Shown in pieces: positions 36,271 through 46,839 of a stretch of 64,000 nt of DNA; position 1 is the first letter of the stretch; each line of letters opens with the position of its first letter. Below the pieces are notes generated by a model. It searched no databases. It was not told the DNA's origin and saw nothing but the letters and a program-made list of their open reading frames with translations. The position numbers and the translations under genes were made by a program. This DNA is from Novosphingobium sediminis (lineage in GTDB: Bacteria; Pseudomonadota; Alphaproteobacteria; Sphingomonadales; Sphingomonadaceae): positions 1 to 64,000 of the forward strand of contig NZ_BJYR01000006.1 of assembly GCF_007991615.1 (NCBI RefSeq), written 5' to 3'.

Positions 36271-37241
36271 GCAAGCTCGCTCCTGAACTGGAGCAGCAGG
36301 CGCAGAAAGAACGGCGCGCCGATGAGGCTGAGCGCGATGCCGATGCGCAACTCTCCGCCCGCGAGGGGGAGCAGGCGGCAGAGGCAATCGGCGAGGAGCA
36401 GCAGCAGCGCTCCGCCAAGGGCGCTGGGGAGGATCAGGCTGGAGGGGCGCTGATCGGTGTGGCGGCGCAGCAGGTGCGGGACGACGAGGCCGACGAAGCC
36501 GATGATTCCGGCGGCGGCGACCCCTGCCCCGACGACAAGGCCGGTGCCAAGCACCATCAGCCAGAGCAGGCGCCGGGGGTTGACGCCGAGCGAGCGGGCG
36601 GTTTCCTCTCCCAGCGTGAGCGCATCGAGCGCGGGGGCGGCGCGGGCGAGGAGCAGCAGGCCGAGCGCGGTGGGGGGCGCGGCGAGCAGCACATCGTGCC
36701 AGCTGCGGCTTTCAAGGCTGCCCATGAGCCAGGTGACGATCTCGCTCAAGGCGAAAGGATTGGGCGCGAGGCTGATGACGAGGCTGGTGAGCGCACCGGA
36801 CAAGCTGGCGAGCATCAGCCCGGCGAGCGCAAAGAGCGTGGTGCTGTTGGGCCCGCTGGCATTGCCCGCAATCAGCGCGAGCGCGGCCATGGCAAGCGCG
36901 GCGCCGAGCAGGGCGGCGACGGGAAGCAGCACGCCGAGGCCGAGCGCGAGGCTGAGGACGGCTCCGAACGCGGCGGTGGGGGCGACGCCGAACAGGCCCG
37001 GATCGGCGAGCGGATTGCGCAAGTAGCCCTGCATGGCGGCCCCTGCCCCGCCGAGGCCTGCGCCGATGATCAGCGCGAGCGCGGCGCGGGGGGCGCGCAG
37101 TTCGGCCAAGATGACGAGCGCGTTGGGAGCGCCAAAGCCGGTGCCTGCCGCGAGCGGGTTCAGCCAGACCTGCCCGGCGAGGAGGCTGAGCGGGATGGCG
37201 ATGGCCAGCGCGGCGATGAGGAGGGCGGTGGGGCGGGTCAT
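36267..37241 (-). CDS. btuC: Cobalamin ABC transporter permease (FecCD family)
   Basis: This 324-residue membrane protein has about nine or ten helices and the FecCD signature GAGLGGAGAAMQGYLRNPLADPGLFG, followed by LMLASLSGALTSLV, LGVNPRRLLWLMVLG and GFVGLVVPHLLRR. BtuC dimers form the translocation channel. It overlaps both btuF (37238-37241) and btuD (36267-36270) by four bases. Confidence 0.93.
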   Translation of the reverse strand: MTRPTALLIAALAIAIPLSLLAGQVWLNPLAAGTGFGAPNALVILAELRAPRAALALIIGAGLGGAGAAMQGYLRNPLADPGLFGVAPTAAFGAVLSLALGLGVLLPVAALLGAALAMAALALIAGNASGPNSTTLFALAGLMLASLSGALTSLVISLAPNPFALSEIVTWLMGSLESRSWHDVLLAAPPTALGLLLLARAAPALDALTLGEETARSLGVNPRRLLWLMVLGTGLVVGAGVAAAGIIGFVGLVVPHLLRRHTDQRPSSLILPSALGGALLLLLADCLCRLLPLAGGELRIGIALSLIGAPFFLRLLLQFRSELA

Positions 37242-38266
37242 CGCGGCGGGCGCTGTGTTTGCTGCTGCCCACCCCCGGCCCCTCCCGCATGCGGGAGGGG
37301 GGAAGAAAGGGCGACTTGGCTCCCCTCGCGCATGCGGGAGGGGTTGGGGGTGGACTGCAGCCCGCGCCGCACTTCGGCTAGGCGCTGGGCGGCGGGGATT
37401 ATGGTCGGACCGGCGCAGTAGAGCAGGCGCGGATCGAGGGCTGCGCGGGCGGTGCCCTTGAGGTGGGTGAGCGCGGGATGCTTCAGGGCGCGATCAGAGC
37501 CGGCGGCGAGGATGACGCGCGGCGGATCGGCGAGGACGCGTTCGAGGGGGAGCTGGTCGGCCTGGCCGAGGCCGCGGGCGGCGGCGAAGTTGGCGAAGCC
37601 GGTGCGGCGGAGGAGTTCGGCGATCAGGGTGCTGTCACCGGGGACGATGCCGCCGGGCTCCCACACGAGCGCGGGGATTGTTGCGCGGTCGGCGGGGGTG
37701 GCTTGCGCGAGGGCGGTATCGATGCGGGCGATCAGCGCTTCGCCCTTGGCTGGGTTTCCGGCGAGCGCGGCGAGCCCGCGGATCTGGGCGCGGCTTTCCT
37801 CAACCGTGCCCGCGATGCCGAGCGTTTCGAGGCGGAGGCCGAGGCGCTGGTAGGCGGCGGCGGTGGCGGGGGGGACGAAAGTGCCATCGACCACCACGTC
37901 CGGGTGGAGGGCGAGGACTTCCTCGAGCGTGCCGCGCGTGGTGGGGTATCGGCTCGCCGTGGCGGCATCCATCGAGGCAGCACGCGGATCGGCGCTGTAG
38001 TGCGAGAGGGCGAGCAGCTGGCCGGGTGCGGTGACTTCGGCGAGGATTGCATCAGCGCAGGGGTTGAGGCTGACAATGGTTGGGAGGATGCGGGTGGTTT
38101 CGCGGCGGGTTTCGCTTTTGGGCTGCGGGGTGCAGGCGGTGAGTGCGACTGCGAGCAGGAGTGTTGCGGCGCGGCCCACCCCCAGCCCCTCCCGCATGCG
38201 GGAGGGGAGAAGAAATGGGCTCCCCTGCCGCATGTGGGAGGGGCTGGGGGTGGGCCTGCGCGGCAT
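37238..38266 (-). CDS. btuF: Cobalamin-binding lipoprotein of the ABC importer
   Basis: This class III (helical backbone) binding protein (VSLNPCADAILAEV, EVLALHPDVVVDGTFV) has a lipoprotein signal: TLLLAVALTAC. The ATG at 38266 is in TGATG coupling with the btuB stop, but codons 3-29 come from two family A palindromic repeats (38175-38255). Starting at 38197 would shorten the n-region but has no ribosome-binding site. The C-terminal tail of about 40 residues is likewise encoded by a second repeat pair (37268-37353) and lies beyond the conserved fold. So both ends of the protein carry repeat-derived sequence. Confidence 0.85.
   Translation of the reverse strand: MPRRPTPSPSHMRQGSPFLLPSRMREGLGVGRAATLLLAVALTACTPQPKSETRRETTRILPTIVSLNPCADAILAEVTAPGQLLALSHYSADPRAASMDAATASRYPTTRGTLEEVLALHPDVVVDGTFVPPATAAAYQRLGLRLETLGIAGTVEESRAQIRGLAALAGNPAKGEALIARIDTALAQATPADRATIPALVWEPGGIVPGDSTLIAELLRRTGFANFAAARGLGQADQLPLERVLADPPRVILAAGSDRALKHPALTHLKGTARAALDPRLLYCAGPTIIPAAQRLAEVRRGLQSTPNPSRMREGSQVALSSPLPHAGGAGGGQQQTQRPPR
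37268..37353. repeat. Inverted pair of family A repeats in the btuF 3' end
   Basis: Two copies (37268-37300 and 37321-37353) face each other with the flanks CCCACCCCC and GGGGGTGG outermost, so the whole 86 bases can fold as one long structure. It is read through in frame as the BtuF tail. Confidence 0.8.
38175..38255. repeat. Inverted pair of family A repeats in the btuF 5' end
   Basis: Copies at 38175-38207 and 38220-38255 are arranged head to head as in the btuF 3' pair. They occupy codons 3-29 of btuF, between the coupled ATG and the hydrophobic signal core. Confidence 0.8.
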
Positions 38267-40275
38267 CAGTAGCTCACTCTAAGGCCCGCGAAGGCACCGC
38301 GACCGACGGCGCTGTAGCCGGCGGCGGTGGGGAGGCGGTTTTCGAACACGTTTTCGACGCGGGCGAAGAGCGTGAAGCGATCGTGCACCGGCAGGCTGGC
38401 GCGGAGCGTGGCAACCGCGCCGCCGGGGAGCTTGGCGGTGCTTGCCGCGTTATCGAAGCTGGTGCTGGTGAGGCGCAGGTCCGCACCGAGCGCGAGGTGG
38501 GCGAGCGGGGTCTCCCAATCGCCGCTGACGGTGAGCGCGTGGCGGGGACGGCGGGCAAGATCGTTGCCGGTCGCGAGATCGCGCGCGCGGGTATAGGTGT
38601 AGAGCGAACGCACGGTGAAGGCGGCAACCGGCTTCAGGGTGAACTCGGCCTCGAAGCCTTCGGCGCGGGCCTTGCCGACGTTGTCGTAGGTGCCGAAGGG
38701 GCGATTGGTGCAGATCGCGCTGGTCTGGCCGAAGCACGAGACGAAGGCGATCAGATTGCGGCTATCGCGGCGGAACGCGGTGACCGAGGCAGTGACGGTT
38801 TCGCCCTTGTATTCGAGGCCCGCATCGTAGCTGCGGCTGCGTTCGGGGCGAAGCGCGGCGTTGCCGTAGTCCGACAGGAGTTGGAACAGCGTGGGGGCCT
38901 TGAAACCCTCGCCGTAGCTGGCGCGCAGGCGCAGGCCTTGCGTGAGCCTGACCGTGCCGTTGGCGCCGAGGGTGGTGGCGTTGCCGAAGCGGCTGTGATC
39001 GTCATAACGCAGGCCAGCAGCGAGCGAGACGGCATCGGTATACCAGCCGAGCATGGCGTGGCCGCTGGTTTGGCGCGCGGTCTGGCGGGCATCGAAGGTG
39101 CCGGAATAGCGCGTCCATTCGCTGTCCGCGCCGAAATCGAGCGCGAAGTTGGCCGGAAGCTGCGCGCGGCCGGTGAGATCGGCGCGGTGGCTGCGGCCGC
39201 GGTAGCCGTAGCTGGGGGCGGTTCCGAATGTCGGGTCGTAGTAATCGCGCTTGGTATCGGACAGGGCGAAACCGGTGTTGAGGGTAAGCCACGCGCCTTC
39301 GTAGCGCAGGCCGGCGCGGCCGGAGAGCTGGCGGGTGATCTGATATTCGGGGGTATCGGCGAAGGTGTAGTCTGGCGCGGGGTAGCCGTCGATATCGGTG
39401 CGGGTATCGGCGTAGCGGGCGTTTGCCACGAACGAGAGGCCGGGAGTGAGTTCGAGGCGGGCTTTGCCGCCGAGGCGCCACTGGCGGAAGCCGTCGGGCT
39501 CGGTGCCGACGGCGGCGGCGCTGACGCCGTCGGTGGTGGTGTAGCCGCCGGTTAGCGAGAGGGCGTATCTTTCGCGCTTCACGCCTGCGGTGCTGTCGCC
39601 CGCGAAGCTGCCGCGGCTGCCACCTTCGGCCACGGCTTCCACGCCATTGAGTTCGCGGGTCTGGATCGCGATGACGCCGCCGAGCGCGGCACTGCCCCAT
39701 GTGACCGAGTTGGAACCGCGCAGGACATCGATGCGTTCAATGCCGCCGGTGGTGAGCGTGCCGAAATCGAAGCCGGCGCCGGGGGCGGAGACGTCTTCGG
39801 CGCGGACGCCGTCGATGAGGACGAGGACTTGCTCGCTATCGGAGCCGCGCAGGCGCACGCCGGTGAACGCGCCTGGGCCGCCGTTGCGGCTAAGCGTGAG
39901 GCCGGGGACTTGTTCGAGTGCGCGGGTGATGTCGGGGCCCTGAAGGCGGGCGAGATCGGCGGCGGTGAGGACGGTGATCGGCTGGCCGGTCTGGTCGAGG
40001 CGCTGCGGGCTGCCGGTGGCGACTACGGTGATGAGGTGGGGATCGGCCTTGTAGTCTGCGACGACTATGTCGTCGGCCTGCTGGGCGAGCGCGGGGGTGG
40101 CGGTGAGCGCTGCGAGGGCCCACCCCGCTGCGACTAGCTTCGCTGCGCTCAGCAAGTCTCGCGGCCCTCCCCCCTTCGACAAGCTCAGGATGAGCGGGAG
40201 GGCGTGCTTGGGCTTGTTTTGCTCCCCTCCCGCTTGCGGGAGGGGTTGGGGGTGGGTGTTGTATCGGTTGTTCAC
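38266..40275 (-). CDS. btuB: BtuB-like TonB-dependent cobalamin receptor
   Basis: This outer-membrane receptor has a TonB-box-like segment (LITVVATG), a plug domain (LTAADLARLQGPDITRALEQ, VRLRGSDSEQVLVLIDGVRAED) and a 22-strand barrel ending AFAGLRVSY. The GTG at 40275 is preferred because GGAG lies seven bases upstream; it gives a 40-residue n-region encoded largely by a family A and a family B repeat (40174-40257) before the signal core (KLVAAGWALAALTATPALAQ). A TTG at 40155 would remove the repeat-derived part. The gene follows a cobalamin riboswitch and is coupled to btuF by TGATG. About 670 residues, slightly longer than E. coli BtuB (594 mature). Confidence 0.9.
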   Translation of the reverse strand: MNNRYNTHPQPLPQAGGEQNKPKHALPLILSLSKGGGPRDLLSAAKLVAAGWALAALTATPALAQQADDIVVADYKADPHLITVVATGSPQRLDQTGQPITVLTAADLARLQGPDITRALEQVPGLTLSRNGGPGAFTGVRLRGSDSEQVLVLIDGVRAEDVSAPGAGFDFGTLTTGGIERIDVLRGSNSVTWGSAALGGVIAIQTRELNGVEAVAEGGSRGSFAGDSTAGVKRERYALSLTGGYTTTDGVSAAAVGTEPDGFRQWRLGGKARLELTPGLSFVANARYADTRTDIDGYPAPDYTFADTPEYQITRQLSGRAGLRYEGAWLTLNTGFALSDTKRDYYDPTFGTAPSYGYRGRSHRADLTGRAQLPANFALDFGADSEWTRYSGTFDARQTARQTSGHAMLGWYTDAVSLAAGLRYDDHSRFGNATTLGANGTVRLTQGLRLRASYGEGFKAPTLFQLLSDYGNAALRPERSRSYDAGLEYKGETVTASVTAFRRDSRNLIAFVSCFGQTSAICTNRPFGTYDNVGKARAEGFEAEFTLKPVAAFTVRSLYTYTRARDLATGNDLARRPRHALTVSGDWETPLAHLALGADLRLTSTSFDNAASTAKLPGGAVATLRASLPVHDRFTLFARVENVFENRLPTAAGYSAVGRGAFAGLRVSY
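40174..40257. repeat. Family B and family A repeats in the btuB 5' end
   Basis: A CTTCGACAAGCTCAGGATGA-type repeat (40174-40196) and a CCCCTCCCGC/GCGGGAGGGG-type palindrome with GGGGGTGGG flank (40222-40257) lie between the ribosome-binding site of btuB and its signal-peptide core, in frame. Confidence 0.75.
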
Positions 40276-40292
40276 GCGGTTTCTCCACGGGC

Positions 40293-40314
40293 CCATGGAC
40301 GTTGCCGTCCATGG
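40293..40314 (-). promoter_or_regulatory. Hairpin beside the btuB ribosome-binding site
   Basis: CCATGGAC (40293-40300) and GTCCATGG (40307-40314) form a perfect 8-bp stem with a six-base loop. It sits between the riboswitch and the GGAG of btuB and could be part of a translational expression platform. Confidence 0.4.
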
Positions 40315-40394
40315 CGGGAGTGAGCGCGGGGCCTTGATGGCGCCCTTCTCTCGCATGCGTCCGGTACACCCCGCCCGGCCGCGGAACGACCACA

Positions 40395-40569
40395 CACCGG
40401 CAGGTTTCCTGGCTCGCCCGGGTCATCGCCCCCTGCCCGCCTTCCCGGTTTCCCAGTGGCATAGTGGACAAGGCGCTATCCGGGCACAGTTGCGGGGGCA
40501 GCTCCGGGTGCAAATCCTTGAGGACTTGTCCGAATTCCCTCTTAGCCCGCTTGCGCGGGCACCGGTGGC
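40395..40569 (-). ncRNA. Cobalamin (AdoCbl) riboswitch
   Basis: Read on the minus strand, this contains the conserved landmarks in order: P2 stem region GGTGCCCGCGCAAGCGGGC, GGGAAT, the GAGCTGCCCCCGCAACTGTG segment split around 40486-40500, GCCACTGGG (40452-40460), GGGAAGGC, GATGACCCGGGCGAGCC and the B12 box (CCAGGAAACCTGCCGG, 40397-40412). It lies about 115 bases upstream of btuB and should repress btuBFCD when cobalamin is plentiful. No intrinsic terminator follows, so control is probably at translation. Confidence 0.95.
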
Positions 40570-40746
40570 GTCAGGTGGCTTGGTAGCGGCACCTGCACTT
40601 TGGGGCAAGACCCCTGCTTCAGGGCCACGCTGCGTTAACCCGATGGCAGGGGGGTGTGCCTTAGCGGGACGGGGTGAAATGGCAGGATGCAGAGCGCGGG
40701 GAGAGGCTCTAGCGCTGGAATGCCGCCTTATGAGTCTGCCTGAGTT

Positions 40747-41994
40747 ATGCCGCTGATAATCGACTACCGGCCGGTGAAGCTGCCGCCCGAGGCCTTGGCG
40801 CCTCGGCGAGTGGTGGCGCCTGTGGTGGCGGTGGCCCCGAGGGCGGAAGCGGTGGTGGCGCCTCTGCCCACCCCCAACCCCTCCCTTAAACGGGAGGGGC
40901 TTTACAAGCGTTGGGCGGGAATCGCGGGGGTTGCGGTCATCGGCTTTGCGCTGTGGCTGGCTGGGCCGGGGTGGATCGCGCCGGGGGTCCCGACTGCGCA
41001 GGCGCGTGACGGCTTGCAGCCTTTCGAGCGGCCGGGAGACAGCTTTCCGGGTTCGGCGTTCTATTATCTGGCGAGCGATGACACGGGGATGCTGGCGCCC
41101 GATGCGGCGCGCGCCGCTTGGGATGAGCAGAGCCATCGTGACGATGCCATCGGCGCAACCGGGAGCGGACCGGCGGCGCGGCCGATCATGGCGCGGGGCA
41201 CCAGCCTCGACCAATCGCGTGCGCTGCAGTGCCTGACTGCGGCGATCTATTACGAGGCGGCGAGCGAGCCCGATGCGGGGCAGCGCGCGGTGGCGCAAGT
41301 GGTGCTCAACCGCGTGGCGCATCCGGCCTGGCCCAAGACGGTGTGCGGCGTGGTCTATCAGGGGTCCGAGCGGCCGGGCTGCCAGTTCAGCTTTGCCTGC
41401 GACGGTTCGATGGCGCGGCGGCCGGTGGCGGCGTTCTGGGACCGCGCGCGGCGCGTGGCGGCCGATGCACTTGCGGGCTATGTCTATGCGCCGGTGGGCC
41501 TTGCCACGCATTATCACACATCGGCCGTGCATCCTTATTGGGCGGACAGCCTGAGCTTCATCGGCACGATCGGCGCGCACCGGTTCTATCGCTGGAGCGG
41601 CGCGGCGGGGCGGCCGATGGCCTTCAACGCGGTCTATGCAGGGGGCGAGCCGGTGGCGGCGCCGCATCCGCGCACATGGACACCGGCAGCGGCGGACGTG
41701 GCCGATCCGATCCAGCTGGAGAAGGCGTTCGAGGCGGGGCGGATCGAGGCGCTCAAGACGGCGCAGGCGGCTCCGGCAGCAGCCGGGCGCAATACGGCTT
41801 CGTTCGGACAGACACCGCTGCCGGGCTATGGGGCGGGCTATGGCGAACCGCGCGCGGCGGCGCCGAAGTTTGCGCCAGCGGTCGAAGCGCGCGGCGGCGA
41901 TGCTCTCTACCGCGCCGGGCAGTTGCCGGGCGGCACAGCAGTCAATCCGGCATACGAGAATGCCGGCAAGTGGATTGCCCAGCCGGGCGGCTAA
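40747..41994 (+). CDS. SleB-family cell-wall hydrolase, membrane-anchored
   Basis: This is a 415-residue paralogue of the protein at 25523. An N-terminal cytoplasmic region of about 55 residues includes a repeat-derived stretch (LPTPNPSLKREG). A membrane helix follows at about 58-78, then a periplasmic linker and a Hydrolase_2 domain (about 160-285: TAAIYYEAASEPDAGQRAV, HPAWPKTVCGVVYQG, CQFSFACDG, ATHYHT). The C-terminal 120 residues are Ala/Gly/Pro-rich. It probably trims peptidoglycan while tethered to the inner membrane. It is divergent from the btu operon. Confidence 0.87.
   Translation: MPLIIDYRPVKLPPEALAPRRVVAPVVAVAPRAEAVVAPLPTPNPSLKREGLYKRWAGIAGVAVIGFALWLAGPGWIAPGVPTAQARDGLQPFERPGDSFPGSAFYYLASDDTGMLAPDAARAAWDEQSHRDDAIGATGSGPAARPIMARGTSLDQSRALQCLTAAIYYEAASEPDAGQRAVAQVVLNRVAHPAWPKTVCGVVYQGSERPGCQFSFACDGSMARRPVAAFWDRARRVAADALAGYVYAPVGLATHYHTSAVHPYWADSLSFIGTIGAHRFYRWSGAAGRPMAFNAVYAGGEPVAAPHPRTWTPAAADVADPIQLEKAFEAGRIEALKTAQAAPAAAGRNTASFGQTPLPGYGAGYGEPRAAAPKFAPAVEARGGDALYRAGQLPGGTAVNPAYENAGKWIAQPGG
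40867..40899. repeat. Family A repeat inside the second SleB gene
   Basis: CCCACCCCCAACCCCTCCC, then TTAAA, then CGGGAGGGG. It is read in frame as PTPNPSLKREG just before the membrane helix. The loop differs (TTAAA instead of GCATGC). Confidence 0.75.
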
Positions 41995-42186
41995 ATTTAG
42001 TCCGATTCGGGTATAACTTGCCAGCGATGCGGACCGCCCGCGTGCTTAACCTTCCGATCAAATCTCTGTTTTTCATATAGTTATTTCTGCCTAGGTAGGG
42101 TTAGTCATGCCTTTACCCTAAGGGCGAACGGGCTGTTCACCCCCGCCTGCTATACCCTGCCTGTCGCGCAATCGAGGAGAGCACCC

Positions 42187-42573
42187 ATGCTGCATTTTGC
42201 CCCGCGTTATGGGATCATCTCACCCTGCCTGCACTGGGGCCAGAACAGGCGCCGGAACAGGGATACGCTCCGTTCGCATGCCTTGCGGGCAGCGCGCGCG
42301 GCGAATGACAACGGCGCCGCGATTGCGGCCCGCAAGTCTGGCGCCAACGATTCCGAAGCGTACGACGAGGCACTGCTGGCCGCAGCGCTGCGCCTGTTTG
42401 CCGCGCACGGCCTGTCGGCAGCGCAGCGCGCGTGCGAGGCGGCGCAGATTGCCGCCGACGCAGGCGACAGCGCCAAGGCCGAGTGGTGGATCGCGGTCTG
42501 CGCGATGCTCGACGGACCGAAGGCCAAGGCCCTGCAAGGCGCGTTTGCGGCACGGGCCAGATCGCAGGCCTGA
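42187..42573 (+). CDS. Sphingomonad hypothetical protein, 128 residues
   Basis: The first 30 residues are basic. The remainder is helical and Ala-rich (EALLAAALRLFAAHGLSAAQ, AEWWIAVCAMLDGPKA) with no membrane helix or signal. It starts with GAGGAGAG upstream and stands alone between the SleB gene and mdh, followed by a terminator. I recall similar short proteins in sphingomonads but know no function; the helical part may mediate protein contacts. Confidence 0.6.
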   Translation: MLHFAPRYGIISPCLHWGQNRRRNRDTLRSHALRAARAANDNGAAIAARKSGANDSEAYDEALLAAALRLFAAHGLSAAQRACEAAQIAADAGDSAKAEWWIAVCAMLDGPKAKALQGAFAARARSQA

Positions 42574-42613
42574 GGCGCTTTCCGGCACTATTGCTATTGC
42601 GAACTGTTATCAC

Positions 42614-42638
42614 AAAAACCCACGCAGTGCGGGTTTTT
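42614..42638 (+). terminator. Rho-independent terminator
   Basis: AAAAACCC (42614-42621) and GGGTTTTT (42631-42638) form a stem ending in a T-tract, about 40 bases after the stop of the 128-residue gene and before the mdh leader. Confidence 0.85.
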
Positions 42639-42669
42639 GCGCCTTGCAATCACCATCCCGCAGGCCTAG

Positions 42670-43755
<1,086 letters not shown>

Positions 43756-43763
43756 GTCGGGCC

Positions 43764-43800
43764 GGGGCGCGAAGACCTGCCCGCAGCAGGTTCGCGCCCC
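43764..43800 (+). terminator. Strong hairpin after mdh
   Basis: GGGGCGCGAA (43764-43773) pairs perfectly with TTCGCGCCCC (43791-43800), extended inward by ACCTGC/GCAGGT. It lies nine bases after the mdh stop. There is no long T-tract, but the stem is very stable. Confidence 0.65.
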
Positions 43801-43972
43801 GTTCAGATAAGTGGTTTTACGCAGGCGCAGCCATGCGCTCCCTTTGCAGAGATATGGTTAAAGCGGCCAATCCTGCGGGTTTTGCGTGGTTAGCATTTCG
43901 GGCGGCGCATTCCGCCCGCGGGAAAGCAAGCGGTCCGATGCCCCAACCTCCCCGGGGCAAGAGGAGTGACGT

Positions 43973-46813
43973 ATGGGTTATGAAGAGCGCTCGTTCGAGG
44001 TGGACCTTCTGCAGGAGGGGCCGCAGGCGGGACCTTCGTGGGCTTCCAAGCGCTGGCCGGTGACTGATCCGGGCGCGGGCGACGACCTCACCCGCGCGCT
44101 CGATCCGATGGCACTGAAGCAGGAAATCGCCAAGGCGGCGAAGGCCGCTGGCGCGCCGATGGATGAAGCCGCGCTGGAAGCGGCGGCTGGCGCTTCGATC
44201 CGCGCGATGATGCTGGTGCGCACCTACCGCGTGCGCGGGCATCTGGCGGCGGACCTCGATCCGCTGGGCCTTGCGCGGCAGGAATTGCCGGCAGACATAA
44301 CGCCGGAATACCACGGTTTTGTTGGCCCCGACCTCGACAAGAAGGTCTTCGTTGGCGGCGTGCTCGGCATGCAATGGGCGACCCCGCGCGAGATCGTGAA
44401 CGTCCTCCAGCGCAACTACTGCGGCAAGGTCGGCCTTGAATACATGCACATCGCGGACGTGGAGGAGCGCAAGTTCCTGCAGGACCGCATCGAGGGCGGC
44501 GACAAGTCCATCGACTTCACACCCAACGGCAAGAAGGCGATCCTCGCCGCCGTGATCCGCGGCGAGCAGTACGAGAAGTTCCTCGGCAAGAAGTACGTCG
44601 GCACCAAGCGCTTCGGGCTTGATGGCGGCGAATCGATGATCCCGGCGCTGGAGGCTGTCATCAAGTATGGCGGCCAGCTGGGCGTGCGCGAGATCATCTA
44701 CGGCATGGCGCACCGCGGCCGCTTGAATGTGCTCGCGAACGTGCTGGCCAAGCCCTACCGCGTGATCTTTCACGAGTTTTCGGGCGGCACCGCGAACCCC
44801 GAGGACGTCGGCGGTTCGGGCGACGTGAAGTACCACCTCGGCACCAGCACGGACCGCGAGTTCGACGGGATCAAGGTGCACATGAGCCTGCAGCCGAACC
44901 CGAGCCACCTCGAGACGGTGGACCCGGTGGTGCTGGGCAAGGCGCGCGCGCAGCAGGCGTTTCGTGATGACATCGGCAAGGGCAAGCACAAGCAGGTGCT
45001 CCCCATCCTGATCCACGGCGACGCGGCCTTCGCAGGGCAAGGCATCGTGTGGGAATGCTTCGGCTTTTCGGGCGTGAAGGGCTACAACACCGGCGGCTGC
45101 ATCCACTTCGTCATCAACAACCAGATCGGCTTCACGACAAGCCCGCAGTTCAGCCGCGGCTCGCCCTACCCGTCTGACGTGGCGAAGGGCGTGCAGGCGC
45201 CGATCATCCACGTGAACGGCGATGATCCCGAAGCGGTGACGTTCGCGTGCAAGCTGGCGATCGACTACCGCCAGAAGTTCGGCCGCGACGTGGTGGTCGA
45301 CATGTGGTGCTATCGCCGCTTCGGCCACAACGAAGGCGACGAGCCGAGCTTTACCCAGCCGCTGATGTACGCGCGGATCAAGCAGCATCCGGCGGTTTCG
45401 GAAGTCTATTCGCGCCGCCTGATCGAGCAGGGCGTGATCGACAAGGTGTGGAAGGGCGAGACCGAGGACCGCTTCGTCGCCACGCTGGAAACCGAGTTCG
45501 AGGCGGCCAAGAGCTACAAGGCGAACCATGCCGACTGGTTTGGCGGGCGCTGGAGCGGGCTGAACAAGCCGGCGGACCCGGAAACCGCGCGGCGCAACGT
45601 GGCGACCGGCATCGACCAGAAGCGCTTCGACGCGCTGGGCCGGACGCTGACGACGGTTCCGGAAGACCTCACCATCCACAAGACGCTGGGCCGCGTGATC
45701 GAGGCCAAAAAGGCGATGTTTGCGGAAGGCGAAGGCTTCGACTGGGCGACCGGCGAGGCGCTGGCGTTCGGCAGCCTGCTGACCGAGGGCTTCAACGTGC
45801 GGCTTTCCGGGCAGGATTCGGGCCGCGGCACGTTCAGCCAGCGCCATGCGGTGTGGGTCGACCAGACCAACGAGCGCAAGTACGTGCCGCTGACCACCCT
45901 GCCCCACGGCAAGTTCGAAGTGCATGACAGCCCGCTCTCCGAGTACGGCGTGCTGGGCTTCGAATATGGCTATGCCAGCGCGGACCCCAAGACGCTGGTG
46001 CTGTGGGAAGCGCAGTTTGGCGATTTCGCCAACGGCGCGCAGATCGTGATCGACCAGTATATCGCGGCCTCCGAAGCCAAGTGGCTGCGCGCCAACGGCC
46101 TCGTGATGCTGCTGCCACATGGCTATGAAGGCCAGGGGCCGGAGCATTCTTCCGCGCGGCTGGAGCGCTATCTCCAGCTCTGCGCCGAGGATAATATCCA
46201 GGTTTGCAACATCACCAGCCCGGCGAACTACTTCCACGTGCTGCGCCGGCAGATGCAGCGGCCCTTCCGCAAGCCGCTCATCATCATGACGCCCAAGAGC
46301 CTGCTGCGCCATCCGCTGGCAAAGTCGAAGGCTTCGGACTTCGTTGGCGAGGGGCACTTCATGCGCATCCTTTCCGACCTCAATCCGGCGGCAGACGCGG
46401 ACACCAAGCGCGTTGTGCTGTGCAGCGGCAAGGTGGCCTACGATCTGATCGAGGCGCGCGATGCGGCGGGGATCACCGATACGCAGATCATCCGGCTGGA
46501 GCAGCTCTATCCGTTCCCGGGCGAGCCGCTGGCGCTGCGCTTTTCGCGCATGACCAATCTGGAAGAGGTCGTGTGGTGCCAGGAAGAGCCGAAGAACAAC
46601 GGTGCGTGGTTCTTCGTGGAGCCGCTGATCGAGGACGCGCTCAAGGCATCGGGCAGCAAGGTATCGCGGCCGCGCTATGCCGGGCGGAGTGCGGCGGCAT
46701 CGCCGGCGACCGGCCTTGCCAAGCGCCATGCGGCTGAACAGGCCGCGCTGGTGAGCAATGCGCTTTCGCTTTCGGTGCGCGGCGAACTGCGCCGGACCAA
46801 GAAGAAGGCCTGA
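43973..46813 (+). CDS. sucA: 2-oxoglutarate dehydrogenase E1 component
   Basis: This 946-residue thiamine-diphosphate decarboxylase of the 2-oxoglutarate dehydrogenase complex has the N-terminal E2-binding helix ([10 protein letters not shown]), core motifs [15 protein letters not shown] and [15 protein letters not shown] with the ThDP/Mg segment, [16 protein letters not shown], and the C-terminal transketolase-like domain ([31 protein letters not shown]). The start is an ATG with GAGGAG upstream. The leader contains TGCCCC/GGGGCA and GGGCGG/CCGCCC hairpins. It heads sucA-sucB-lpd. Confidence 0.97.
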   Translation: MGYEERSFEVDLLQEGPQAGPSWASKRWPVTDPGAGDDLTRALDPMALKQEIAKAAKAAGAPMDEAALEAAAGASIRAMMLVRTYRVRGHLAADLDPLGLARQELPADITPEYHGFVGPDLDKKVFVGGVLGMQWATPREIVNVLQRNYCGKVGLEYMHIADVEERKFLQDRIEGGDKSIDFTPNGKKAILAAVIRGEQYEKFLGKKYVGTKRFGLDGGESMIPALEAVIKYGGQLGVREIIYGMAHRGRLNVLANVLAKPYRVIFHEFSGGTANPEDVGGSGDVKYHLGTSTDREFDGIKVHMSLQPNPSHLETVDPVVLGKARAQQAFRDDIGKGKHKQVLPILIHGDAAFAGQGIVWECFGFSGVKGYNTGGCIHFVINNQIGFTTSPQFSRGSPYPSDVAKGVQAPIIHVNGDDPEAVTFACKLAIDYRQKFGRDVVVDMWCYRRFGHNEGDEPSFTQPLMYARIKQHPAVSEVYSRRLIEQGVIDKVWKGETEDRFVATLETEFEAAKSYKANHADWFGGRWSGLNKPADPETARRNVATGIDQKRFDALGRTLTTVPEDLTIHKTLGRVIEAKKAMFAEGEGFDWATGEALAFGSLLTEGFNVRLSGQDSGRGTFSQRHAVWVDQTNERKYVPLTTLPHGKFEVHDSPLSEYGVLGFEYGYASADPKTLVLWEAQFGDFANGAQIVIDQYIAASEAKWLRANGLVMLLPHGYEGQGPEHSSARLERYLQLCAEDNIQVCNITSPANYFHVLRRQMQRPFRKPLIIMTPKSLLRHPLAKSKASDFVGEGHFMRILSDLNPAADADTKRVVLCSGKVAYDLIEARDAAGITDTQIIRLEQLYPFPGEPLALRFSRMTNLEEVVWCQEEPKNNGAWFFVEPLIEDALKASGSKVSRPRYAGRSAAASPATGLAKRHAAEQAALVSNALSLSVRGELRRTKKKA

Positions 46814-46839
46814 ACCCCTTTTCTGTGAGAGATTTCGAC

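Noticed and set aside
38143..39555. 470-codon plus-strand frame opposite btuB
   Set aside because: Repetitive Gly/Ala/Glu translation caused by codon bias of the receptor gene.
43817..46729. Very long open frame (970 codons) on the minus strand opposite sucA
   Set aside because: It is antisense to a clearly identified gene; its translation is rich in His/Arg/Leu/Val with no family resemblance, a typical by-product of GC-rich third positions.
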